A stretch of 26,847 nucleotides of DNA from Candidatus Peregrinibacteria bacterium (GTDB lineage: Bacteria; Patescibacteriota; Gracilibacteria; UBA1369; UM-FILTER-53-11): contig JAHFJU010000011.1 in the NCBI GenBank assembly GCA_023245725.1, positions 1 to 26,847 of the forward strand, read 5' to 3'. The translations under genes were made by a program, and so were the position numbers. How positions within the stretch are numbered: position 1 is the first letter of the stretch; each line of letters begins with the position of its first letter. The notes below the pieces were generated by a model. It was not told where the DNA came from. It worked only from the letters and a program-made list of their open reading frames with translations, and did not search any database. Positions 7,369 to 16,297 of the stretch are shown piece by piece.

Positions 7369-8907
7369 ATGAATACAACAATCACTCATAAAAAATACAC
7401 TCAAGAAGACCTTAATAAAACGCTTTGGGCTGCCGCAGATTCGTCGCGTAGTAGTGTTGATGGAGGAGTTTATAAAGATTATGCATTGACGATGCTTTTC
7501 TTTAAATATGTTAGTGATTTGAACAAGAGCCGTTATGTCGAGTATAAAGAACGCTTTGGTGCTGACGAAAAACGTATTGAAGAAAAAATGAAGCTCGATC
7601 GTTTTTATCTCCCTCCTCAGGCATCATTTGATTATATCTACAATAAAATTGAAGAAGACAATATTGGCGAAGAGGTAAACAAGGCACTTCACCGTATTGA
7701 AGAGGCAAATAAAGAGAAACTCGAAGGCGTTTTTAGTGTGGATTTTAACTCAGAGTCGGTGCTCGGAAGGCTCGATCAGCGTAATAAAATGTTGCGCAAT
7801 TTAATTCAGGATTTCGCGAAGATAGACCTCTCCGATGTTGGTGATGATATTATTGGTAATTCGTATATGTACATGGTAGAGCGTTTTGGGGCTGATGCAG
7901 GCAAAAAAGCAGGGGAGTTTTTCACTACAAAGTCTGTTGCGCGCCTTGTTGCAATGCTTGCAGAGCCAAAGGCTGGTGATCGTATTTTAGACCCTGCGTG
8001 TGGGTCGGGTGGCTTGCTTCTGTTGGCAGGTGAAGAGGTAGAAAAATTGGGTTCAAAAAATTATGCTTTGTATGGGCAGGAATCCACAGGCTCTACTTAT
8101 CAGTTAGCCCGTATGAACATGTTTTTACACGGTAAAGATTCTGCTCGTATTGAGTGGGGAGATACTCTTAATAATCCGCTACTTGTAGAGAATGACCAGC
8201 TCATGCACTTTGATGTTGTAGTTGCAAATCCTCCATTTTCACTTAAAAAGTGGGGTGCCGAGCATGCGGAATCAGATAAATACAAACGCTTTTGGCGTGG
8301 CGTACCACCAAAAGATAAAGGCGACTTTGCCTTTATTACACACATGATCGAGTCGGCAAAACCAAAGACGGGCCGCGTTGCAGTCATTGTGCCTCACGGC
8401 GTACTATTCCGTGGTGGATCAGAAGGTAAAATTCGCGAGCAGCTTATTAAAGAGAATATCATCGATGCGGTTATCGGGCTTCCTGCAGGGCTTTTTCAGA
8501 CAACGGGCATTCCTGTGTCAATTTTGATTATTGATCGTTCTCGTGAGAAAGGAGGAGCGAATGAGGGTAAAAAAGATGTGTTTTTTATTGAAGCATCGAA
8601 AGAGTTTAAGCAGGGGAAAGCGCAAAATACGTTGACCGATGAAAATACGGCAAAGATTTTCGAAACGTACAAAGTGCGAAAAGATGTCGAAAAATTCGCA
8701 CGCAAAGTTAACCTGAGCGAGATTGAAGAGAATGATTTTAACCTCAATATTACGCGATATGTAGATACATTCGAAGAAGAGGAAGAAATAGACATTTTGA
8801 CAAACCTGGCGGAATTAAAAAAACTTCAACCAGAACTAGAGAGGCTCGAAAAAGAGATGGATGAACATTTGAAAAAACTGAATATTTCTTTACCAAATGA
8901 ACAATGA
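7369..8907 (+). CDS. hsdM: Type I restriction-modification DNA methyltransferase subunit M
   Basis: 512 residues, normal for HsdM. The N-terminal helical domain (LNKTLWAAADSSR, MLFFKYVSDL) is followed by the methyltransferase core with the SAM-binding motif DPACGSGG (from residue 208) and the catalytic motif NPPF (287-290), marking an N6-adenine methylase. A C-terminal coiled coil (about 475-508, LAELKKLQPELERLEKEMDE) probably contacts HsdS. The enzyme methylates host target sites and, with HsdR and HsdS, allows restriction of unmodified DNA. It ends with TGA overlapping the next ATG (ATGA), so translation is likely coupled to the BRO-N gene. The upstream sequence has no Shine-Dalgarno. Confidence 0.96.
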   Translation: MNTTITHKKYTQEDLNKTLWAAADSSRSSVDGGVYKDYALTMLFFKYVSDLNKSRYVEYKERFGADEKRIEEKMKLDRFYLPPQASFDYIYNKIEEDNIGEEVNKALHRIEEANKEKLEGVFSVDFNSESVLGRLDQRNKMLRNLIQDFAKIDLSDVGDDIIGNSYMYMVERFGADAGKKAGEFFTTKSVARLVAMLAEPKAGDRILDPACGSGGLLLLAGEEVEKLGSKNYALYGQESTGSTYQLARMNMFLHGKDSARIEWGDTLNNPLLVENDQLMHFDVVVANPPFSLKKWGAEHAESDKYKRFWRGVPPKDKGDFAFITHMIESAKPKTGRVAVIVPHGVLFRGGSEGKIREQLIKENIIDAVIGLPAGLFQTTGIPVSILIIDRSREKGGANEGKKDVFFIEASKEFKQGKAQNTLTDENTAKIFETYKVRKDVEKFARKVNLSEIEENDFNLNITRYVDTFEEEEEIDILTNLAELKKLQPELERLEKEMDEHLKKLNISLPNEQ

Positions 8908-9728
8908 ATGAACTCGCAACATTTGAAAGCAACAATATTCGCCGCGTTTGGCACAAAGAAGAGTGGTGGTTTTCAATAGTTGATGTTTCTGGTGTGCTGA
9001 CCGAGAGTAAAGATGCCGGTGCGTACTGGAGAAAGCTTAAACAAAGGCTTATTGAAGAAGGAAGTGAAGTCGTGACAATTTGTCACGGTTTGAAATTACA
9101 GGCTCCAGACGGGAAAATGAGAGAAACCGATTGTTCAAATACCGAAGGCATTTTTCGTATAATCCAATCGATTCCGTCGCCCAAGGCCGAACCGTTTAAA
9201 CTTTGGTTAGCAAAGGTTGGTTATGAAAGAGTTAAGGAAATTGCAGATCCGGAACAATCAATAGACAGAGGTAGAAAAAATTGGCAAAAATTGGGAAGAA
9301 ACGAAAAATGGATTCAGCAAAGAATGCTTGGGCAAGAAACTCGTAACAAACTTACTGATTATTGGAGCGGACACGGTATAAAAGAAGGCCAAGAGTTTGC
9401 CATACTCACGAATATTATTCATCAGGAATGGGCAGAGGTGAGCGTTAAAGACCATAAAAAACTCAAGAACCTCAAGTCTCAAAATTTGCGCGACCACATG
9501 AGCGAAGCGGAATTGATCTTCACAGCTCTTGCCGAGCTTTCAACCCGTCAAATAGCCCAGAGTGTAGATGCAACCGGAATGGTTGAGAATAAATCCGCTG
9601 GCAAAATGGGCGGCGTAATCGCACGTAAAGCGCGACTAGAGCTTGAACAGAAGACGGGGAAGAAGGTGGTTAGTGGGGAGAATTATTTGGTATCATCAAA
9701 CAGGCAAAAGATAAAAAAAGTAAAGTAG
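8904..9728 (+). CDS. BRO-N domain / DinD-like protein of the RM island
   Basis: 274 residues. The N-terminal 100 residues form a BRO-N (phage antirepressor-type) domain: IRRVWHKEEWWFSIVDVSGV, YWRKLKQRL, and IFRIIQSIPSPKAEPFKLWL. The C-terminal half resembles the DNA-damage-inducible protein D family (KNLKSQNLRDHMSEAELIFT, parallel to the E. coli DinD 'KNQKILDHM..TEL' region). It overlaps hsdM by 4 bp. BRO-N/DinD-like genes are often found inside type I RM loci, where their role is unknown; a DNA-binding regulatory role or an SOS-linked role is inference. The last 40 residues are Lys-rich. Confidence 0.8.
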   Translation: MNELATFESNNIRRVWHKEEWWFSIVDVSGVLTESKDAGAYWRKLKQRLIEEGSEVVTICHGLKLQAPDGKMRETDCSNTEGIFRIIQSIPSPKAEPFKLWLAKVGYERVKEIADPEQSIDRGRKNWQKLGRNEKWIQQRMLGQETRNKLTDYWSGHGIKEGQEFAILTNIIHQEWAEVSVKDHKKLKNLKSQNLRDHMSEAELIFTALAELSTRQIAQSVDATGMVENKSAGKMGGVIARKARLELEQKTGKKVVSGENYLVSSNRQKIKKVK

Positions 9729-9774
9729 CAATTTGGAAAATTTACGCCGATCATCTCTTGAACTATCAAAATAT

Positions 9775-10251
9775 ATGAATCTACCTATTACCACAGCACA
9801 GTACAAAAATCTTATCCGCATGAGCAGCCTAGCGAGTAGCGTTCTTGGTATAGTAAAAGATTCCTTGAAAGATGATGAGTATGCGGCTCAATCTAAGGCA
9901 ATGGATGAATTAAATGAGTATATTCTCATGTTCGCAAATGAATTTGGGTGCAGTCAAATGGTAGATAAAGAAGATGGCAAAAATGTCCTTAAAGATAATA
10001 TCTTTGAAGATTCTACTATGTCAGTTATTGGAGGTTTTAGTGAGTGTGAGATTCATAACACGCTCGCCAATAAACTAGCATGGCGCGATTTTAAAAAAGA
10101 GCATTCAGCGAAAGAAATAGGGGAAATGGCAAAGATAAATGGTGTATATTTTGGTGTCGCACTTCATAGGTACGAAGAGAAGTATTGGAATGAGTTTGAG
10201 TCACATGGGTACGACAGGTTGGAGGTGCGGGAGTCTGGTATTAATAAATAA
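9775..10251 (+). CDS. Unknown protein of the RM island
   Basis: I do not recognise this family. From the ATG at 9775 it is 158 residues; a TTG at 9733, 4 bp after the previous stop, would add 14 residues (MENLRRSS...) and is an alternative start. It looks soluble and mostly alpha-helical, without membrane segments. The C-terminal part (residues about 95-150, with KLAWRDFKKEHSAKEIGEMA and a Tyr/Glu-rich end, HRYEEKYWNEFESHGYDRL) looks like a conserved domain. It lies between the BRO-N gene and the small WYL-like gene, all on the same strand with short gaps, so a role linked to the defence genes is likely but not shown. Confidence 0.6.
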   Translation: MNLPITTAQYKNLIRMSSLASSVLGIVKDSLKDDEYAAQSKAMDELNEYILMFANEFGCSQMVDKEDGKNVLKDNIFEDSTMSVIGGFSECEIHNTLANKLAWRDFKKEHSAKEIGEMAKINGVYFGVALHRYEEKYWNEFESHGYDRLEVRESGINK

Positions 10252-10261
10252 TCTTATTTAT

Positions 10262-10576
10262 ATGAAAGAACTATTTTTACAAGCAATAAATAACAAACTA
10301 AAAATACGAGTTACTTTTGATGCTACAAAAGAGGGACGAATATCGCGAACTTGTATCCCGTTTGATTTCGGCCCATCACACAAAAAAGGCTCAGTAGATC
10401 ACTCGAACAAGTATCATATGCTCGATCTAAGTAGTCCTGAGGGGTCGCATCCTTTAGCACTGAGTGTTGATAATGTTATTAGAATCGAGGTACTTAGTGA
10501 AACTTTCGATCCAGTTAAGTACTTAACTTGGGCACATCACTGGATTTATAAAAGAGATTGGGGAATAAAATCGTAA
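10262..10576 (+). CDS. Small WYL-like domain protein
   Basis: 104 residues from the ATG at 10262; an upstream in-frame ATG at 10139 lies deep in the previous gene and is unlikely. The sequence LFLQAINNKLKIRVTFDATK, then SRTCIPFDFGPS, then YHMLDLSSPEGSHPLALSVD and IRIEVLSETFDPVKYLTW has the order of a WYL (Sm-like beta-barrel) domain: an initial helix, strands with a basic 'R...P' turn, a strand beginning with an aromatic residue, and a final 'I..I.....F.P' strand. WYL domains act as ligand-sensing regulators of phage-defence loci, usually fused to a helix-turn-helix, which is absent here. It ends 3 bp before the Shedu-like gene, so the two may act together. Family assignment is by eye only. 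Confidence 0.5.
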   Translation: MKELFLQAINNKLKIRVTFDATKEGRISRTCIPFDFGPSHKKGSVDHSNKYHMLDLSSPEGSHPLALSVDNVIRIEVLSETFDPVKYLTWAHHWIYKRDWGIKS

Positions 10577-10579
10577 ATT

Positions 10580-11644
10580 ATGGAAAATCTTATAACTACA
10601 TCTGCTTCAAAAGCGCCAATGGTTGTTCCCCCTATTGTATTAAGAGAAACTACAGTTACGCGTTTAGTTTTTTGCCCATTATGGGTAAACGCTTCAAGTA
10701 ACCCTCTTCGTGGTGGATTCAAATTTCAACGAAAATCGCCCAAAGAGACATGGGAAGATGTTGACCACAAACCACTCTCGGGTCTAAAGAAAGATGAAGG
10801 TTATGAATTGAATTTGGCGGGTGCTGAAATATCAGTTCTGCTCAATCATCTTGATGAAATAAATAAGTATTTATCATCTCATGGACACCAAGCTGGAAAT
10901 AGAGAAATAAGATTGAGTAGTACAAATGCTCATGATATATTATTGCAAATAGGGGAAATTGATAATCGTGATTTGGTAATTGAACAACTAAGACGTCTTG
11001 AGTCAGAGAACTTTGATAGTCTTGGCTCGGCTATTGGGCGTGCTCGACTCGAGAATGTAATTGATATTTTTGAGACAAACATTGTCAATCACAATGAATC
11101 TTTTTGGCAAAAATTTCTTGAACAATATCCATGGATTTTGCAGCAGGTATTTGCATTTCCTGTAATTTTCTTAAATGGTGAAACTTACCTTGGAGGCAAG
11201 AACTCAGCGGGGCGTAATGGATTTGGTGGTTCTGCGACAGATTTTCTCCTCAAAAATGGATCTAGCGGGAGCTTTTCTGTTGTGGAAATTAAAACGCCCG
11301 ATTGTGAGCTAGTACCAAGTGCATGTTATAGAGGAGTTCAAGACTCAGGAGAAAAAAATGAAGTTTATAGTATGCATCCTGATTTGACTGGTGGAATTGT
11401 TCAATTGGAAAATCAAATACATATCGCTATTGAATATTTTAGGTCTCAATTAGCAGAAGATTATCCTGAATCAAACCACTTGAATCCAACTGGTGTATTA
11501 ATAGCTGGTAACTACTCAGCTCTAACTATTACTCAACAAAGGTCATTCGACCTTTTTAGAAAATCTCTCGGGAAAAATCAAATTTTTACCTTTGATGAGG
11601 TATTAGCAAAATTAAAACTTCTTAAATCTGTTTATGAAAACTGA
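10580..11644 (+). CDS. Shedu (SduA C-terminal, DUF4263-type) anti-phage nuclease
   Basis: 354 residues. The C-terminal region (from about 170) matches the Shedu nuclease: FWQKFLEQYPWILQQVF, TYLGGKNSAG, SATDFLLKN, VVEIKTPDCELV, YRGVQD, GGIVQLENQI, GVLIAGN, and a final QIFTFDEVLAKL. A PD-(D/E)xK active site is visible as Asp221, Glu236 and Lys238. The N-terminal 165 residues are specific to this protein and contain a predicted helical linker (about 128-170). Shedu proteins are single-gene anti-phage defence nucleases. The gene starts 3 bp after the WYL-like gene and its end overlaps the start of the full hsdS by 11 bp, placing it inside the type I RM operon. The symbol is left blank because subtype is not certain. 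Confidence 0.85.
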   Translation: MENLITTSASKAPMVVPPIVLRETTVTRLVFCPLWVNASSNPLRGGFKFQRKSPKETWEDVDHKPLSGLKKDEGYELNLAGAEISVLLNHLDEINKYLSSHGHQAGNREIRLSSTNAHDILLQIGEIDNRDLVIEQLRRLESENFDSLGSAIGRARLENVIDIFETNIVNHNESFWQKFLEQYPWILQQVFAFPVIFLNGETYLGGKNSAGRNGFGGSATDFLLKNGSSGSFSVVEIKTPDCELVPSACYRGVQDSGEKNEVYSMHPDLTGGIVQLENQIHIAIEYFRSQLAEDYPESNHLNPTGVLIAGNYSALTITQQRSFDLFRKSLGKNQIFTFDEVLAKLKLLKSVYEN

Positions 11645-12791
11645 AATAATACGAAAAAATATCCCTAAAGAATGGTCACATACAAAACTCGGTGACATCC
11701 TTAGGATTGGTAGTGGAAAAGATTATAAACATCTTGGAGCTGGCGATATTCCGGTATTTGGCACTGGTGGTTACATTCTTTCAGTTGATAAAGAATTATA
11801 TGATGGCGAAACAGTTTGCATCGGTCGAAAAGGTACTATTGATAAACCATTTTATTTCAAAGGAAAACTATGGACCGTGGACACGCTTTTCTATACTTAC
11901 GGTTATTCCAGAACAACTGCGAAATACATTAGTCATGTTTTTAGAAATATCAACTGGGTATACTATAACGAAGCATCAGGGGTACCAAGTCTTTCTAAGT
12001 CAACGATTGAGTCAATAAAAATTAGCCTCCCACCCCTCCCCGAGCAAACCCGCATAGTCGCAGTACTCGAAACATGGGACAAAGCTATTGAATTACTATC
12101 GAAAAAAATTGCGATCAAAAAAGTGATCAAGAAAGGGCTTATGCAGGAGTTGCTTACCGGCTGTAAAAGACTGAAAGGCTTTACTGATCCATGGCAATCT
12201 ACAAAGTTAGGCGACCTTTGTGCCATTAGTAGAGGCGGGTCTCCACGCCCAATAGAAGCATTTCTAACAAACAAAAAAGATGGGCTTAACTGGTTAAGAA
12301 TTGGCGATATTCAAGCGGGTAACAGATTTATTTTTAGTACAAAAGAAAAAATTATTAAAGAAGGCCTTAAAAAAACAACATTGGTTTCTCCTGGTGATTT
12401 CATCCTGTCCAACTCCATGAGCTTTGGACGTCCATATATTATGAAAATCCATGCATGTATTCATGATGGGTGGCTTGCGCTTAAAAATCTAAGAAAAAAC
12501 ATTGATAAGAATTATCTATATTACAAACTTTCATCTCAAGAAGTACAAAATAATTTCGTATCCATATCGGCTGGTTCAGGAGTTCAAAACTTAAAAAAAG
12601 AAACGGTTTCAGCTCTAATTTTGGAGATACCTTCTATCCCCGAGCAAACCGCCATTGCCGACATTCTCACAACCGCCGACAACGAAATAGAAGCTCTAGA
12701 AAAGAAGCGTAAAATCATCGAACAGCAAAAGAAATTCCTACTCAATAACTTAATCACTGGAAGAATTAGGCTTCCAGAATTTATCCATTAA
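11634..12791 (+). CDS. hsdS: Type I restriction specificity subunit S (two TRDs)
   Basis: 385 residues with the usual duplicated layout: TRD1 (about 1-130, starting PKEWSHTKLGDILRIGSGKD), conserved helix 1 (PPLPEQTRIVAVLETWDKAI, then a helix ending LMQELLTGCKRLKGF), TRD2 (about 185-325, starting WQSTKLGDLCAISRGGSP) and conserved helix 2 (PSIPEQTAIADILTTADNEI, ending LLNNLITGRIRLPEF). HsdS reads the bipartite DNA site and holds HsdM and HsdR. The start overlaps the Shedu-like gene by 11 bp. The two repeats share an identical 14-nt DNA stretch exactly 600 bp apart. The TRD sequences differ from the half-S at 6785. Confidence 0.94.
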   Translation: MKTEIIRKNIPKEWSHTKLGDILRIGSGKDYKHLGAGDIPVFGTGGYILSVDKELYDGETVCIGRKGTIDKPFYFKGKLWTVDTLFYTYGYSRTTAKYISHVFRNINWVYYNEASGVPSLSKSTIESIKISLPPLPEQTRIVAVLETWDKAIELLSKKIAIKKVIKKGLMQELLTGCKRLKGFTDPWQSTKLGDLCAISRGGSPRPIEAFLTNKKDGLNWLRIGDIQAGNRFIFSTKEKIIKEGLKKTTLVSPGDFILSNSMSFGRPYIMKIHACIHDGWLALKNLRKNIDKNYLYYKLSSQEVQNNFVSISAGSGVQNLKKETVSALILEIPSIPEQTAIADILTTADNEIEALEKKRKIIEQQKKFLLNNLITGRIRLPEFIH

Positions 12792-12801
12792 CAATTTAAA
12801 T

Positions 12802-13029
12802 ATGCAACGATATAAAAATCTTAGCGGACAATCAAATATAGTGGCTTATGAAAACGGTCAAGATTACATCAAAGTCCAGTTTGCGACCGGTTACTGGAAG
12901 CTATACACATATACCAATATGAGTGCCGGCATTTCAACTATTCAACATATGCAAAGCCTTGCCACAGCCGGACAAGGACTAAATTCCTATGTTTCAAGCT
13001 ATAAACCGCCATATGCAAGCAAATCTTAA
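12802..13029 (+). CDS. Small KTSC-like domain protein
   Basis: 75 residues, 10 bp after hsdS. The pattern SNIVAYENGQDYIKVQFATG, then YWKLYTYTNM and a helix with HMQSLATAGQGLNSYVSSY, resembles the KTSC domain (a short beta-beta-alpha domain seen in small proteins and in lysyl-tRNA synthetase fusions), although the Lys-Thr-Ser-Cys motif itself is absent. No function can be assigned. Its last 17 bp overlap the start of a truncated NYN-domain frame. Confidence 0.55.
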   Translation: MQRYKNLSGQSNIVAYENGQDYIKVQFATGYWKLYTYTNMSAGISTIQHMQSLATAGQGLNSYVSSYKPPYASKS

Positions 13030-13084
13030 AACCAGAATTTTTATAGATGGAGCGAATCTCTATGAAAGCATGAAATTAGAATAG
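13013..13084 (+). pseudogene. Remnant of a NYN-domain (LabA/DUF88-like) nuclease gene
   Basis: An ATG at 13013 opens a 23-codon frame whose protein contains RIFIDGANLYESMK and then stops at TAG 13082. The pattern (R/K)hhhFIDGANLY is the hallmark first strand and catalytic Asp of NYN-domain RNases, which normally run 150 residues or more. Nothing further of the domain is visible downstream; hsdR begins 24 bp later. The frame overlaps the KTSC-like gene by 17 bp. The most likely reading is a gene truncated by a rearrangement that brought hsdR next to it. A chance match or a functional micropeptide cannot be excluded. Confidence 0.6.
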
Positions 13085-13108
13085 TTAAATCCCTTAGCCA
13101 AAAACATT

Positions 13109-16100
13109 ATGATCATCAACGCAAATTTCGACGAAGCACGACAGTCACAGCTCCCCGCAATCGAGCTACTTTTGGCACTTGGCTACAAATATATATCGGC
13201 TGATGAATGCCTTTACCAACGTGAAGAAGAACCTGCCAATTTTATTCTCACTCATGTTGCCGCTCAAAAGCTGATGGAAATCAACAGCTACCAAGTTGGA
13301 GATACTCAATACAAGTTCAGTGAAAAAGATGTGCGCGGCGCAATTGATGAACTTGAGCACCTTCAATATGAAGGGCTCATTGATACCTCGCAGAAGATTT
13401 ACAATATCATAATGCCTACCTCGGGTGGAAAAACGATTAAGGTCAGCGTTGGTGGTAAAACGGTATCAAAGAACTTCCGATTCATCGATTTTGAAAATCC
13501 TCATAATAATGTTTTTCATGTTACCACTGAATATAGTGCTCTTGGTAAACAAAGTATTAGACCCGATATCGTTTGTTTTGTTAATGGAATTCCTTTTGCG
13601 ATTATTGAGAACAAAAAGTCGAGTGTGCCAGTGAGTGATGCGATAAACCAAATGATTAGGAACCAAGGGGTTGAATATTGCCCAAGACTTTTTACTTATA
13701 CACAACTTCTTGTTGCTACGAATGGAAAAGAGCTTTTATACGGTACAACCGGCACTCCAAATAAGTTTTATGCGGTGTGGAAAGAAAAAGGAACCAGTGA
13801 AGAAGTGATGAACGCACGTGTAAAAAAACTTATAGAGAAGAGGATTGATGCAACTATATTCGAGCAAATTCTGACTGACCTGAATGGATTTACTAATGGG
13901 CACATTCAAAAGACCGATCGTCTCCCGACCGAGCAAGATCGAGGTATTGTTGGACTTTTTGAGCCGACTCGATTGCTCGATCTCACTAAAAACTACATTC
14001 TCTTTGACGCTGGGGTAAAAAAACTGTCGCGCTATCAGCAATATTTTGCAATTCACAAAATGCTTGCGCGTGTGAGCGAAAAAGAGACAACTACAACTGG
14101 CATTACACGACGACGCGGTGGTTTGGTTTGGCATACGCAAGGCTCTGGTAAGTCGCTTACAATGGTCATGTTTGTTAAGGCTCTTATTGAGAGTGCTCAT
14201 ATTACAAATCCTCGAATATTGATTGTTACTGATCGAAAAGATTTAGATAAACAGATCAAAGACACATTCAAAAACTGCAATCTTAAAAAAGATGTGATTC
14301 AGGCTAAGAGTGGCGAAAATCTTTTGAAACTGATTAAAGAAAAAAATCTTTCGGTAGTTACTACTCTTGTTCATAAGTTTGAACCAGCATCAAGAAAAAA
14401 AGCTAATTTTATTGATGAAGATCAAGACATATTTGTCTTGGTCGATGAAGCACACCGCAGTCAGAACGGCGTAGCTAATTTCGAGATGAATCGAATTATT
14501 CCAAATGCCTGCTACATTGGTTTCACTGGTACGCCACTAATGAAAGACGAGAAAGAGAGCTGGCGAAAGTTCGGTGGATACATTGACAGTTATACCATCG
14601 ACGACGCGCTCGCCGATAAAATAGTGTTACCCCTCATTTACGAGGGGCGCTATGTCGATTTAGTTCAAAACGCAGAACAAATTGATCGGCATGTCGAACG
14701 TCTTACTGAAGGTCTCAGCGATAAGCAAAAGAAGGATTTACAAAAATACGCAGGTACCAAAATAATTAAAGACAATCCTCAGCGAATAGTTGAAATCGCA
14801 TTCGATATCGAAAAACATTTTATGGCAAGTTTTCAAAATACAGGTCTAAAAGCTCAGATTGTGGCGCCGTCAAAATACTCTGCTATTTTGTTCCAAAAGT
14901 TTTTTCAAACGAGGGCGAATATTCGCACTGCAGTTGTTATTTCAGATGAACACGACGATGGTGACAAAACTGACACTCATAAAAAAGAAGTCGTGACATA
15001 CCTCGACACCGTTCGGGCGAACCACAGCAGTGTAAATAAATACGAGAAAGAGGTAATTGATAGTTTTAAATACAACGACGATGGAATAGAGGTGATAATT
15101 GTTGTGGACAAACTTCTTACCGGCTTTGATGCGCCGAGAAATACCGTGCTCTACCTTGCCAAGGATTTGCGCGATCACAGTCTTCTTCAGGCAATTGCAC
15201 GTGTTAATCGTCTTCATGAAAATAAAAAGCTGCCTAAAACTGCGGGCTACATAATTGATTTTTCAGAGAACGCGAAAAATATTCAGACAGCGATGAAGCT
15301 CTTTGGTAACTACGATGAGAATGACATAAAAGGTACCCTAATCGATGTTACAGAAAAGATTCAAGAACTTGAACAAAGTTACAGTCTTATTCACGATATT
15401 TTTAAGGAGGTGAACAGTTCGTCAGATGATGAAGCTTTTCTTCAGCTTCTCAAAGAACAGCCGAAGCGAGAGATATTTTATAAATCGCTTAGTGAATTCA
15501 TACGAAATCTCAACGAGTGTTTTGTGTTACAGGATTTTGTACATGAGTTCAAACATCTCGATATATACAAGCGCGAACTGAAAAAATTTATGGAGCTGCG
15601 AAAAGCGGCCAGTCTCAGATACGCTGAGCGCATAAACCTTGCTGAATATAAGCAGTCACTTGTGAATATTCTCGATAAGTACGTCGATGCCCGCGGAGTT
15701 GAACTCCTCACTGTTCAAATAAATATAACTGACCGTAAACAGTTCGAAGAAGCAATAGCTACTTTGGGTTCCGATAAATCAAAAGCCGAAGCAATTGCGG
15801 CGCAAACTCAGAAAACAATTTCTGAAAAAATGGAAACTGACCCGGAATTTTACGAACGGTTTTCAAAGAAAATCACCGAAATTCTCAATAAAATGCGCGA
15901 AGGAAAGCTGGCAGACATAGCAGCTCTAAAGCAGTTGAGGCTCATAGAAGATGATGTAGTGAATAAAAAAGACTCAAGCGTACCAGAGTTGATTCTCGAA
16001 CAAAAAGGATCAGATGTATTTTACCGAAATCTTAGAGAATGTTTTACAAGTGTAGATATTGAAGAAGATGTATATGTTGATATTATTTTGAATATTTTCG

Positions 16101-16297
16101 CAATTATTAAGTCGGGGGCGATAGTTGATTGGTACAAAAATTTAGATGTAAAACGTCGAATAATGAGCTCAATCGATGACTATCTTTACGATGCTGTGAA
16201 AAAAGGCAGAGGTATGAGCCTCACCGATGAACAGATGAAAAAAATTGTTTCGAGCGCACTAACTCTTGCAGAAAATAACTATGAAATCTTTATATAG
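13109..16297 (+). CDS. hsdR: Type I restriction endonuclease subunit R
   Basis: 1062 residues, a normal HsdR length. The N-terminal nuclease domain has the PD-(D/E)xK residues Asp153, Glu167 and Lys169 (RPDIVCFVNGIPFAIIENKK). The SF2 translocase follows: Walker A in HTQGSGKSLTM (Gly345 onward), the DEAH box at 446-449 (VLVDEAHRSQ), FTGTPL, and the C-terminal RecA-like motifs VDKLLTGFDAPRNTVLYL and LLQAIARVNR. A helical C-terminal region binds HsdM. HsdR translocates and cuts DNA lacking HsdM methylation. It begins 24 bp after the NYN remnant and overlaps the metallopeptidase gene by 17 bp. All main motifs are intact, so the system should be restriction-competent. Confidence 0.97.
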   Translation: MIINANFDEARQSQLPAIELLLALGYKYISADECLYQREEEPANFILTHVAAQKLMEINSYQVGDTQYKFSEKDVRGAIDELEHLQYEGLIDTSQKIYNIIMPTSGGKTIKVSVGGKTVSKNFRFIDFENPHNNVFHVTTEYSALGKQSIRPDIVCFVNGIPFAIIENKKSSVPVSDAINQMIRNQGVEYCPRLFTYTQLLVATNGKELLYGTTGTPNKFYAVWKEKGTSEEVMNARVKKLIEKRIDATIFEQILTDLNGFTNGHIQKTDRLPTEQDRGIVGLFEPTRLLDLTKNYILFDAGVKKLSRYQQYFAIHKMLARVSEKETTTTGITRRRGGLVWHTQGSGKSLTMVMFVKALIESAHITNPRILIVTDRKDLDKQIKDTFKNCNLKKDVIQAKSGENLLKLIKEKNLSVVTTLVHKFEPASRKKANFIDEDQDIFVLVDEAHRSQNGVANFEMNRIIPNACYIGFTGTPLMKDEKESWRKFGGYIDSYTIDDALADKIVLPLIYEGRYVDLVQNAEQIDRHVERLTEGLSDKQKKDLQKYAGTKIIKDNPQRIVEIAFDIEKHFMASFQNTGLKAQIVAPSKYSAILFQKFFQTRANIRTAVVISDEHDDGDKTDTHKKEVVTYLDTVRANHSSVNKYEKEVIDSFKYNDDGIEVIIVVDKLLTGFDAPRNTVLYLAKDLRDHSLLQAIARVNRLHENKKLPKTAGYIIDFSENAKNIQTAMKLFGNYDENDIKGTLIDVTEKIQELEQSYSLIHDIFKEVNSSSDDEAFLQLLKEQPKREIFYKSLSEFIRNLNECFVLQDFVHEFKHLDIYKRELKKFMELRKAASLRYAERINLAEYKQSLVNILDKYVDARGVELLTVQINITDRKQFEEAIATLGSDKSKAEAIAAQTQKTISEKMETDPEFYERFSKKITEILNKMREGKLADIAALKQLRLIEDDVVNKKDSSVPELILEQKGSDVFYRNLRECFTSVDIEEDVYVDIILNIFAIIKSGAIVDWYKNLDVKRRIMSSIDDYLYDAVKKGRGMSLTDEQMKKIVSSALTLAENNYEIFI

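Noticed and set aside
8548..8563. AAAGGAGG followed by ATG inside hsdM
   Set aside because: The ATG is out of frame and opens only a short peptide with no recognisable features.
15404..15412. Perfect Shine-Dalgarno string AAGGAGGTG
   Set aside because: Inside hsdR with no start codon at the right distance; not an initiation site.
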